NCBI RefSeq assembly: GCF_900129215.1
Contig: NZ_FQUQ01000001.1
Span: forward strand, 1,550,001 to 1,614,000
Length of the DNA stretch: 64,000 bases
Origin: Pedobacter caeni
GTDB taxonomy: Bacteria; Bacteroidota; Bacteroidia; Sphingobacteriales; Sphingobacteriaceae
Direction of reading: 5' to 3'
The notes below the pieces were generated by a model that had not been told where the DNA came from, searched no databases, and saw nothing but the letters and a program-made list of their open reading frames with translations. Below are positions 1-6,164 of the stretch, in pieces (the first letter of the stretch is position 1; every line of letters starts with the position of its first letter). The translations under genes were made by a program, and so were the position numbers.

Positions 1-168
1 TATCGGTTAAATCAATTTAGCATTGATCTCATAAATCCGGCGGGATTCGGGAAAATGTATTTGCATATTTGGTTAGCTTTGTTTTTCAGTATGATAGATA
101 AACTAAAGATAGATTTTACAACACAAAAATCCAAGCCCCAAAAAACGAAAGAAACAAAATGGCATTAA
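1..168 (+). CDS. possible 3' end of a gene entering from the left (partial)
   Basis: Frame 1 is open from the first base to a TAA at 166-168, giving 55 codons without a start of their own. The peptide reads like protein: a hydrophobic stretch around MYLHIWLALFFSMIDKLKI (codons 19-37), then a lysine-rich tail ending TKETKWH. If real, it is the C-terminus of a membrane-associated protein. It would end tail to tail with the DNA glycosylase on the other strand, sharing 4 bases. I do not recognise the family. An open frame of this length can occur by chance in A+T-rich DNA, so this is tentative. Confidence 0.4.
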   Translation, partial: YRLNQFSIDLINPAGFGKMYLHIWLALFFSMIDKLKIDFTTQKSKPQKTKETKWH

Positions 169-770
169 GTTCGGGGTTTACTGACATAGGGGTTCCCCCT
201 GAAGTAATATCTCCAGGGCAACAAAGCATGGTCACCGGCATAATCTACCCCTATCCGCGGGCCTGCCATGACTTCAGAAAACACCTGGCCCGGCATCTCC
301 TCTTCAATCCAGATCTCTTCTCCGCCAAGGTCTTTCGCATTCAGCAGGCGGTCAATCCCCATGGCTTTGGCAAGCGCACCGGGCCCGGCAGTAATATTGG
401 GTTTTAAGACAGACATCCCTCTTCTTTCCAGCATCAGATCCAGACCTTCCAGAGGCTCAAGACCCCGGATCAGCACCGCGTGCGGTGTACCTTTACCCGC
501 CGTCACGACATTAAACAGATGATGGATTCCATAACAGAGATACACGTAAGACAGACCGCCAGTTTCATACATCACCTTAGTTCTGTCGGTATAACGGCCA
601 CCATAAGCATGGGATGCTTTATCCTCTACTCCTTTATAAGCTTCGGTTTCGACGATCATTCCAGCAGTTAGCTTTCCATCTATCCGCGTAAACAAACGCT
701 TACCCAGCAAGCGTACTGCCAGCTCATTTACATCCTCATTCTGATAAAAAGAGAAAGGCAGTTTAGGCAT
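165..770 (-). CDS. 3-methyladenine DNA glycosylase (AAG/MPG family)
   Basis: At 201 aa this matches the usual bacterial length for AAG/MPG-type DNA-3-methyladenine glycosylases, monofunctional base-excision enzymes that remove alkylated purines from DNA in the cytoplasm. Visible family motifs are ETEAY at 41-45, which holds the catalytic Glu, then SHAYGGR at 53-59, MYETGG at 68-72 and the LCYGIHHLFNVV strand at 78-89 with the conserved Asn87, and VLIRGLEPLEG at 99-109 with the conserved Arg. The ATG at 770 overlaps the last codons of the upstream free-Met-sulfoxide reductase gene by 8 bases, so the two are probably co-transcribed and translationally coupled. Pairing base repair with methionine repair fits a damage-repair unit, though that link is inference. 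Confidence 0.93.
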   Translation of the reverse strand: MPKLPFSFYQNEDVNELAVRLLGKRLFTRIDGKLTAGMIVETEAYKGVEDKASHAYGGRYTDRTKVMYETGGLSYVYLCYGIHHLFNVVTAGKGTPHAVLIRGLEPLEGLDLMLERRGMSVLKPNITAGPGALAKAMGIDRLLNAKDLGGEEIWIEEEMPGQVFSEVMAGPRIGVDYAGDHALLPWRYYFRGNPYVSKPRT

Positions 771-1239
771 CTAACAAATCAATTACTTCCTTCAGATACT
801 TAGCATCAACTTCATCGAAATGAGCAAGATATTCACTATCCACATCCAACACGCCGATCACTTCAGCTCCTTTAAATAAGGGCAGCACAATTTCGGAACG
901 GGATGCTGCAGCACAGGCAATATGTCCTGGAAATTCCTCCACATCAGGCACGATTAAAGTTTCTGCCTGCAACCATGAAGCTCCACAAACCCCTTTTCCT
1001 TTTTTAATTCTGGTACAGGCAACGGGTCCCTGAAACGGACCTAAAACCAGCTCTCCATCCTTCACCAGATAAAAACCCACCCAAAACCAGCCAAACTGCT
1101 CTTTCAATGCCGCAGCGATATTTGCCAGGTTTGCAATCTGATCCGGCTCTCCGGTAATTAAAGCTTTAATCTGAGGAATCAGGGAACGATACTGCTCCTC
1201 TTTACTGGTATCTGTGATAATCTTTAAGTCTTCCGCCAT
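763..1239 (-). CDS. msrC: free methionine-(R)-sulfoxide reductase (GAF-domain fRMsr)
   Basis: A 158-aa protein that is almost entirely one GAF domain. It matches the fRMsr family, which reduces free L-methionine-R-sulfoxide in the cytoplasm with thioredoxin-type reductant. Three cysteines sit at 75 (GPVACTRI), 85 (GKGVCGAS) and 109 (GHIACAAAS). Their spacing of 10 and 24 residues is the same as the catalytic and resolving cysteines of the E. coli enzyme. The acidic motif GVLDVDSE at 129-136 is also typical. I chose the ATG at 1239, giving MAEDLK. A longer frame reaches 1284 but only adds a non-conserved hydrophobic stretch. The gene overlaps the downstream DNA glycosylase by 8 bases. Confidence 0.9.
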   Translation of the reverse strand: MAEDLKIITDTSKEEQYRSLIPQIKALITGEPDQIANLANIAAALKEQFGWFWVGFYLVKDGELVLGPFQGPVACTRIKKGKGVCGASWLQAETLIVPDVEEFPGHIACAAASRSEIVLPLFKGAEVIGVLDVDSEYLAHFDEVDAKYLKEVIDLLDA

Positions 1240-1265
1240 GTCGTATTTCGTTAGCAATTGTAAGC

Positions 1266-1273
1266 CAAAGATA
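1266..1273 (-). promoter_or_regulatory. candidate -7 box for the msrC/glycosylase pair
   Basis: Read on the minus strand this is TATCTTTG, a match to the Bacteroidota -7 consensus TAnnTTTG, 27 bases upstream of the chosen start at 1239. No convincing -33 TTTG was found at the usual spacing, so only half of the promoter is supported. Confidence 0.3.
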
Positions 1274-1309
1274 CAAAAGACCAATCCTAAATCTTGCCGA
1301 AATTTTATC

Positions 1310-1317
1310 TAAGTTTG
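1310..1317 (+). promoter_or_regulatory. candidate -7 box for the S46 peptidase gene
   Basis: TAAGTTTG matches the Bacteroidota -7 consensus TAnnTTTG. It lies 28 bases before the ATG at 1346, which would leave a leader of about 20 bases. A -33 element is not clear. Together with the reverse-strand box at 1266-1273 it would make this a short divergent promoter region. Confidence 0.35.
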
Positions 1318-1345
1318 GGGTTTCATAAATAAACACACCATCGAA

Positions 1346-3514
1346 ATGAATAAGAAAACCTTATTATTTACTTCACTATTAGCACTTGGAATCATCCAGT
1401 CGGGGCATAAACCCTGGGATGAGGGAATGTTCCCTTTAAGTGAAATTCATAAACTAGACCTGAAGAAAGCAGGCTTAAAGATAGACCAGAATGAAATCTA
1501 TAATCCTAAAGGCACCAGCCTTGTGGATGCCCTTGTTAACGTAGGCGGATGCACAGGATCTTTTGTCTCAAACGAAGGTCTGATCATCACCAATCACCAC
1601 TGTGCATTCAGCGCTGTACAACTGGCCAGCACACCAGAACACGATTACCTGACCAATGGTTTTGTGGCTAAATCACATGAACAGGAAATTGAGGCAAAAG
1701 GGTTAACCTGCCGCATCACTGACAGTTATGAAGATGTATCAGATAGAGTCCTGGGTGCTGTGGCTCAGATCGAAGATCCGGCTTCCAGACTAAAACTCAT
1801 CAACGATGCCATGCAAAACATTGCAGAGGAAGCAGAGAAAAAAGATTCGAGCATCAAAGCAGAAGTATCGGAAATGTTCATAGGAAAGACCTATGTATTG
1901 TTTCGCTATAAGACCATTCAGGATGTCAGACTGGTATATGTTCCCAACCGTCAGGTCGGCGAATACGGAGGCGAAACTGACAACTGGGTATGGCCACGCC
2001 ATACCGGAGATTTCTCCTTCATGCGCGCTTACGTGGCAAAAGACGGTTCTCCTGCAAAATACTCAAAAGACAATGTTCCATACACACCTAAGAAATTCTT
2101 AAAAGTAAACCCGAATGGAACGAACGAAGAAGATTTTGTCTTCATTTTAGGTTATCCGGGAAAGACTTTCCGCCACCGCCCTGCTGAATTCATCCAGTAC
2201 CAGCAACAATATGTGCTGCCATATGTATCTGAATTGTACGACTTCCAGAATACCACAATGGAAAATGTAGGAAAGAAAAGCAAAACTACAGAAATCAAAC
2301 TAGCCACCAGGATCAAAAGAAACGCCAATGTATTGAAGAACTACAGAGGTAAACTTCAGGGATTAAAAGGCATTGATCTCATTTCACAAAAGAAACAGGA
2401 AGACGCCTCGCTTGCACAGTTCATCAACAATAACGTCGATGTAAAAGCAAAATACGGCAGCCTGATGACTGATATCGATAATCTATATAAACTCATCAAT
2501 GGGGATGCGCAGAGAGACTTATGGTTTTCTCAGATCTACAACTCCACCAGCTTATTGTCTGTATCAAAAAACATCAATAATTTCAAAGCAGCACTTGATG
2601 CACAACCTGCAGCTCAGAAGCAAGGCTTCTTCGACCAGAATATCAGCGCCCTGAAACAATCATTAAGCAACACTTACGGCGCTTATGAATTAGAGGCAGA
2701 CCGGAAAATTTTCAAAAGAATGTTAACCGATGCCGCAGCGTTTAACCCCAACCAAAAGGTAAATGCAGTAAACAAGGTGAGCAGTAAAGGAGCAACCAGC
2801 AATGCTGTAATCGACCAGTTTATTGAAAACACCCTGGATTTAAGTAAACTTAAAGACGAGTCCTATGTCATGAATACGCTTTTAAAATCACCAAAGGCCA
2901 TTGCAGACTACAATGACGGCCTGCTCTTATTTGAAAAAGACATCGCCAGACAAATTGCAGAGCTAAAACCGGAAAAAGACCGCAGAGAAGGCTTGCTGAA
3001 CAAGCTAATGGGTGATTACGTCAATGTAAAAGAGAAATTCAAGAAAAAGGATTTCATCCCTGATGCCAACAGCACTTTACGCCTTACTTACGGCTACGTT
3101 AGAGGCTACTGGCCTGCAGATGCCTCTTACATGAGGCCTTATACCACGATTAAAGGCATTCTTGAAAAAGGAACCACCGGAAACCCTGAATTTGACTATC
3201 CTGCACAAATCAAGGCCTTATGGGAAGCCAAAGACTTTGGCCCCTATGCAAAAAAGGACCTGAATGATGTTCCGGTATCTTTCCTTTACAATATGGATAC
3301 TACAGGCGGAAACTCCGGCTCTCCGATCATGAATGCCAAAGGTGAGCTGATTGGTGTCAACTTCGACCGTGCTTATGGAGCCACGATCAATGATTATGCA
3401 TGGAATGAAAGCTATAGCAGATCAATTGGCGTAGACATCCGTTACGTGTTATGGGTAGCTTCAAAAATCGACAAAGCTGATTTCCTGATCAGGGAAATGG
3501 GCGTTAAACTATAA
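1346..3514 (+). CDS. S46 family dipeptidyl-peptidase, DPP11-like (Asp/Glu-specific)
   Basis: A 722-aa secreted exopeptidase of family S46, which releases N-terminal dipeptides from peptides in the periplasm and lets asaccharolytic and protein-feeding Bacteroidota use peptides. A signal peptide covers about residues 1-19. The chymotrypsin-like triad is readable: His85 in ITNHHCAF, Asp222 in PRHTGDFSF and Ser657 in TTGGNSGSP. The residue 18 positions after the serine, in GVNFDRAY, is Arg675. In characterised members an Arg here marks DPP11 (Asp/Glu at P1), whereas Gly marks DPP7 (hydrophobic P1), so acidic-residue specificity is predicted. Length is normal. The gene is followed by its own hairpin terminator. 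Confidence 0.93.
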   Translation: MNKKTLLFTSLLALGIIQSGHKPWDEGMFPLSEIHKLDLKKAGLKIDQNEIYNPKGTSLVDALVNVGGCTGSFVSNEGLIITNHHCAFSAVQLASTPEHDYLTNGFVAKSHEQEIEAKGLTCRITDSYEDVSDRVLGAVAQIEDPASRLKLINDAMQNIAEEAEKKDSSIKAEVSEMFIGKTYVLFRYKTIQDVRLVYVPNRQVGEYGGETDNWVWPRHTGDFSFMRAYVAKDGSPAKYSKDNVPYTPKKFLKVNPNGTNEEDFVFILGYPGKTFRHRPAEFIQYQQQYVLPYVSELYDFQNTTMENVGKKSKTTEIKLATRIKRNANVLKNYRGKLQGLKGIDLISQKKQEDASLAQFINNNVDVKAKYGSLMTDIDNLYKLINGDAQRDLWFSQIYNSTSLLSVSKNINNFKAALDAQPAAQKQGFFDQNISALKQSLSNTYGAYELEADRKIFKRMLTDAAAFNPNQKVNAVNKVSSKGATSNAVIDQFIENTLDLSKLKDESYVMNTLLKSPKAIADYNDGLLLFEKDIARQIAELKPEKDRREGLLNKLMGDYVNVKEKFKKKDFIPDANSTLRLTYGYVRGYWPADASYMRPYTTIKGILEKGTTGNPEFDYPAQIKALWEAKDFGPYAKKDLNDVPVSFLYNMDTTGGNSGSPIMNAKGELIGVNFDRAYGATINDYAWNESYSRSIGVDIRYVLWVASKIDKADFLIREMGVKL

Positions 3515-3528
3515 TTAAGATCAATTGG

Positions 3529-3566
3529 AAAAGCCGTCTTTCATCATTTGAAACGACGGCTTTTTA
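3529..3566 (+). terminator. hairpin terminator of the S46 peptidase gene
   Basis: Arms AAAAGCCGTC (3529-3538) and GACGGCTTTT (3555-3564) enclose further pairing of TTTCA with TGAAA, followed by a T-run. It lies 15 bases after the peptidase stop. A TTG codon inside the hairpin (3548) is an unlikely start for the next gene. Confidence 0.85.
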
Positions 3567-3580
3567 TTAAGAAAAAAAAC

Positions 3581-3832
3581 ATGAGAGTAATAGCAGAATT
3601 ACCACACCCGGAATGCAAGATCACTTTGTTCAACATGAACCAAAAGTACATTGTAAAGTTTGAGCAGGGAACCCTTGAACAGAGTTATAAATTATCCGAA
3701 TTAGACCTGAGTGGAGGAGGGGCAAATGAGATTTTTCAGATGCTGGACGAAGCATTTATTGCCACCGTAGTGGAGCGGTTCAAGAGCATGAGAACCGATT
3801 TTTCGGCAGCCTACAACAGACAGCAATATTAG
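3581..3832 (+). CDS. small conserved-looking protein of unknown function
   Basis: An 83-aa soluble protein beginning MRVIAELPHPECKITLF. It has no signal peptide, membrane segment or cysteine motif. The order of secondary structure (an early beta hairpin, the acidic segment KLSELDLSGGGANEIF, a helical C-terminus with FKSMRTDF) suggests a small alpha/beta fold. I chose the ATG at 3581 because the frame can be extended to a TTG at 3548 only by running back through the preceding terminator hairpin. It probably stands alone, between that terminator and a 338-base gap. I do not recognise a named family, although proteins of this size and pattern are common in Sphingobacteriaceae. Confidence 0.7.
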   Translation: MRVIAELPHPECKITLFNMNQKYIVKFEQGTLEQSYKLSELDLSGGGANEIFQMLDEAFIATVVERFKSMRTDFSAAYNRQQY

Positions 3833-4170
3833 TTGACAGAAGTACACACAACCAACTGTAATACAGATGCTTTACAAAGAAAACAGAATTTTATTCTGTC
3901 ATAAACAACAAAAAAGAATCTCCTGAAAGCCAGAATCTACAGTTATAGATTAACTGAATTAAAATAACCACACTGAAAACAAGATATTTAACAAATCACA
4001 CAAAACATTATATGGGGCTTATTTTTCGCCAAATATCATAAAGGTTTTGGGTTTTAAGGAGAAAAAACAGCAGGGAGAGCTGCATAATCAAAACTAACCA
4101 TTTTCCTTTAAAAAGTTAATATGTACTTTTACACCGGTCATTTTTAATGGTCAGCATTATTAGAACAATC
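3833..4170. other. intergenic region without a recognised gene
   Basis: This A+T-rich stretch lies between the 83-aa gene and the lipoprotein start at 4171. I find no convincing TAnnTTTG box, no RNA gene and no ORF with protein-like composition. Presumably it carries the promoter for the lipoprotein gene. Confidence 0.5.
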
Positions 4171-4776
4171 ATGAGAACGAACTTACTCTTCATAGCAGCC
4201 TCACTCCTACTCGCTTTTTCCGCGTGCAACAAAGTCAGTGAAAGCCTGCAGCGAGACACCATCATCAGACCAGACACCATTCTTTTTGACATCCCTGTGA
4301 TCACAAATGTAGTGAGCCCCAACGAGAGCATAACTAACCTCGCAACCCAAATAAACCTGGCAGAAAGAATTAATAGTATAGGAGGTTTCGAACTAAAAGA
4401 CATTGTCAGCATTAAGTTATCCGGTATCACATTGACCCTGTCTGAAAGCACCTTCCTAACTCCGGATGGAAACACTCCGCCTGGATTGAAGGAAACCGTT
4501 GGTATTGACCCGGCAAACAACTTTGCAAACATTGGCAGCATGAAGGTAAATGTCACCAGTGGCACTAAAGTAGACAGCCTGGCCAAAGTACTCAATCCCA
4601 GTGAGACCAAAAATTCAAAACTAAGCCTTACACCAATCATATCTCCGGATTCATTAAAGGCTTTCGTCAATGCCGGCAACATGAAATACAACGTCATTCT
4701 TCAAATGAAAACACCAACAACAGCAGTGATGAAGGCAAAAATGTTCACCAGCTATACCCTTACGTTGCGCAAGTAA
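4171..4776 (+). CDS. lipoprotein of unknown function
   Basis: A 201-aa protein with a type II signal sequence: MRTNLLFIAASLLLAFSAC, Cys at 19, followed by Asn. It should be lipid-anchored in the periplasm or outer membrane. The mature part is polar, Ser/Thr/Asn-rich and lacks cysteines. It contains alternating beta-type segments such as KDIVSIKLSGITLTL and GSMKVNVTSGT, so a beta-sandwich is plausible. The ATG at 4171 was preferred over an upstream in-frame ATG at 4147 because it starts directly at a standard signal peptide. The gene is monocistronic, ending at a strong bidirectional hairpin. No family recognised. Confidence 0.75.
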   Translation: MRTNLLFIAASLLLAFSACNKVSESLQRDTIIRPDTILFDIPVITNVVSPNESITNLATQINLAERINSIGGFELKDIVSIKLSGITLTLSESTFLTPDGNTPPGLKETVGIDPANNFANIGSMKVNVTSGTKVDSLAKVLNPSETKNSKLSLTPIISPDSLKAFVNAGNMKYNVILQMKTPTTAVMKAKMFTSYTLTLRK

Positions 4777-4788
4777 CATCAAAAGGCA

Positions 4789-4829
4789 TAAGAAAGCCCT
4801 GATACCAAACGGCATCAGGGCTTTCTTAT
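4789..4829. terminator. bidirectional hairpin terminator
   Basis: Arms of about 15 bp (AAGAAAGCCCTGAT at 4790-4803 and its complement at 4814-4827) close a 10-base loop, with A-run and T-run flanks. It sits between two convergent genes, the lipoprotein and the CDGSH protein, and can serve both. Confidence 0.85.
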
Positions 4830-4846
4830 GATAAAACAGATAATTT

Positions 4847-5071
4847 TTATGCCTTTTTCGGAGGAAGCTCAAATGCGATGGCATCATGTTCAAAATGCCC
4901 ACGGTGCGCACCATCGCAAAAAGGTTTATTTGCCGACAAGCCGCAACGACAGATAGACAATGCGGTCCTCCCCTGTAAACCATATTCATTCCCTTGCGCA
5001 TCGACAATTTCGAAATCGCCTTCAATCTTCACAGAACCGTTGTTATTTATTGTTAGTTTGGTTTTTGACAT
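4847..5071 (-). CDS. CDGSH iron-sulfur domain protein
   Basis: A 74-aa protein carrying one CDGSH-type zinc-finger motif, CRCGLSANKPFCDGAH at 42-57. The spacing Cys-X-Cys...Cys-Asp-Gly-X-His provides the three cysteines and one histidine that bind a labile [2Fe-2S] cluster in this family. The N-terminal half, KLTINNNGSVKIEGDFEIVD, resembles the beta-rich leader common in bacterial stand-alone CDGSH proteins. A redox or cluster-transfer role in the cytoplasm is known for the family, but no partner can be named from the neighbours. It has its own promoter-like element at 5088-5116 and shares a terminator with the gene opposite. Confidence 0.9.
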   Translation of the reverse strand: MSKTKLTINNNGSVKIEGDFEIVDAQGNEYGLQGRTALSICRCGLSANKPFCDGAHRGHFEHDAIAFELPPKKA

Positions 5072-5087
5072 GTTTATTTTTTTTTGA

Positions 5088-5116
5088 CAAAAATAGAGAT
5101 TGAATCTGCAAGCAAA
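5088..5116 (-). promoter_or_regulatory. promoter of the CDGSH gene
   Basis: On the minus strand TTTG (5116-5113), 17 bases, then TATTTTTG (5095-5088), a full match to the Bacteroidota -33/-7 consensus TTTG...TAnnTTTG. Transcription would start around 5082, about 10 bases before the ATG at 5071. Confidence 0.6.
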
Positions 5117-5213
5117 ACAGCTCTTTGCAATTTAGATTCATTCACATTAAGGATGCTCAAACCATTTAAACAAAGAATCAATCCCTTTCACATGATTTAA
5201 AACTACATCAGAA

Positions 5214-5244
5214 TTGATTATGAACTTAAAATTGCTTATATTTG
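5214..5244 (+). promoter_or_regulatory. promoter of the 61-aa gene, followed by a long leader
   Basis: TTGA (5214-5217), 19 bases, then TATATTTG (5237-5244) fits the Bacteroidota promoter consensus. The start codon of the next gene is at 5461, so the mRNA would carry a leader of roughly 210 bases. The leader contains no ORF that I can support and could be a regulatory leader of the kind seen on cold-shock mRNAs. Confidence 0.55.
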
Positions 5245-5460
5245 CATGAAACGGGATATCATTACAACTATTCTCTTACTACTTACTTACTAATCAATCC
5301 ATTTGATTAGGTTTCAATTTCTCCAGGTTGCTGATCCGTTGCCTCCCGAGAATTAAATTACATTCTAGCCAGATTGATCTATAATGGAATCAACGAAAGC
5401 GGGCTATAGAATAGGTAAAACCAGAGGAGAGAGTTATTTTTTAACTAATACATTGAATTT

Positions 5461-5646
5461 ATGGCTAAATCTCAGGCTACCTTCATGAAGAAGCAACTAG
5501 AAAAAAACAGGCAGAAGAAAAAAGAAGATAAAGAACAGCGCAAGCAAGAACGTCAGCAGAATTCTACAGGCGGAGATCTGGAAAGCATGATGGCTTATGT
5601 GAATGAATTTGGAGAGATCGTATCCACTCCACCTGAAAAAAAATAG
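5461..5646 (+). CDS. small basic protein resembling the N-terminal region of Bacteroidota cold-shock proteins
   Basis: A 61-aa, Lys/Arg/Gln-rich protein: MAKSQATFMKKQLEKNRQKK, then a charged helix, then an acidic tail with LESMMAYVNEFGEI and PPEKK. From memory, many Bacteroidota cold-shock proteins carry just such an N-terminal extension (MAKSQ-T-x-KKE..., DMMAYVDE-G, PP) ahead of the OB-fold domain. Here that extension is encoded alone and ends at a real stop followed by a terminator. The OB-fold protein of this window is 40 kb away. The charge pattern suggests nucleic-acid or ribosome contact, but function is inference. It is expressed from its own promoter with a leader of about 210 bases. 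Confidence 0.75.
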   Translation: MAKSQATFMKKQLEKNRQKKKEDKEQRKQERQQNSTGGDLESMMAYVNEFGEIVSTPPEKK

Positions 5647-5657
5647 ATCAACAAGAG

Positions 5658-5684
5658 AAGCTGCTTTTTAAGCGGCTTTTTTTA
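5658..5684 (+). terminator. hairpin terminator of the 61-aa gene
   Basis: Arms AAGCTGCT (5658-5665) and AGCGGCTT (5671-5678) pair with one G-T wobble around a 5-base loop, then a T-run. It begins 11 bases after the stop codon. Confidence 0.8.
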
Positions 5685-5843
5685 TGCCCTCCCCATACTG
5701 TGTAAATATCACCTCAATACCGGACAACCTGTCCAATTTTACCTCCATTAATCCCCTGAGTACCTTAGGGCGTAAAAACTATTTTACAGAAAAAAAACAC
5801 CGTAATTCTGTCGCTTTTACAACCGCTGGTTTTAGAAGAAAAC

Positions 5844-5945
5844 TTAGAGAAGCAGCGACACGGCAGCGTAAACAGCTAATAAAAAGACAGTTAACACACA
5901 TACCATCTTTAAGATTTCATTATTAGACAGTTTTTTTCCATTCAA
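5844..5945 (-). CDS. possible 33-aa hydrophobic small protein
   Basis: On the minus strand a TTG at 5945 opens a 33-codon frame ending in TAA at 5844-5846. It begins MNGKKLSNNEILK and continues with a single membrane-like helix VCVLTVFLLAVYAAVSLLL. The polar, lysine-containing N-terminus followed by one hydrophobic helix is the classic layout of a small inner-membrane protein. An ATG two codons downstream, at 5941, is in a different frame, separated by a run of seven A. An internal ATG would give only 20 residues. It is antisense to no known gene and lies in the gap before the NRPS locus. Small hydrophobic frames also occur by chance. Confidence 0.35.
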   Translation of the reverse strand: MNGKKLSNNEILKMVCVLTVFLLAVYAAVSLLL

Positions 5946-5946
5946 A

Positions 5947-6164
5947 GCCCACCTTATTTTAGTAATTTAGAAAAATGTATAATTAGATTATAATGAAACT
6001 ACTCAAATAAGGAGTGCTATTTGAAATAGCTTAGCTAAAGTTTCTATACTTATCTGTAGAAACCTATAAATAACAAGCATTTTTCATTATTAAAATAACA
6101 GTTCGAAGATCATCATTTTCTGATAGCCTTAAGTTGATATGCCAAATGTTCAATTCTCCCCCTT
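5947..6164 (+). promoter_or_regulatory. upstream region of the NRPS/PKS operon with two inverted repeats
   Basis: No exact TAnnTTTG box is visible here. Two inverted repeats are: GCTATTT-G-AAATAGC at 6016-6030 (15-bp palindrome) and GTTTCTA (6040-6046) with TAGAAAC (6057-6063). They lie 100-150 bases before the start codon at 6165, where a regulator could bind or a leader hairpin form. The role is inference. Confidence 0.35.

Noticed and set aside
3548..3580. TTG start for the 83-aa protein
   Set aside because: It lies inside the terminator hairpin of the preceding gene; an ATG at 3581 is better placed.
4116..4697. 193-aa minus-strand ORF opposite the lipoprotein gene
   Set aside because: Mirror frame of the lipoprotein gene with a repetitive Leu/Ser/Met pattern typical of antisense frames.
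5684..5926. 80-aa plus-strand ORF between the 61-aa gene and the NRPS gene
   Set aside because: Starts inside the tail of a terminator, composition is not protein-like, and it overlaps a more plausible minus-strand small ORF.
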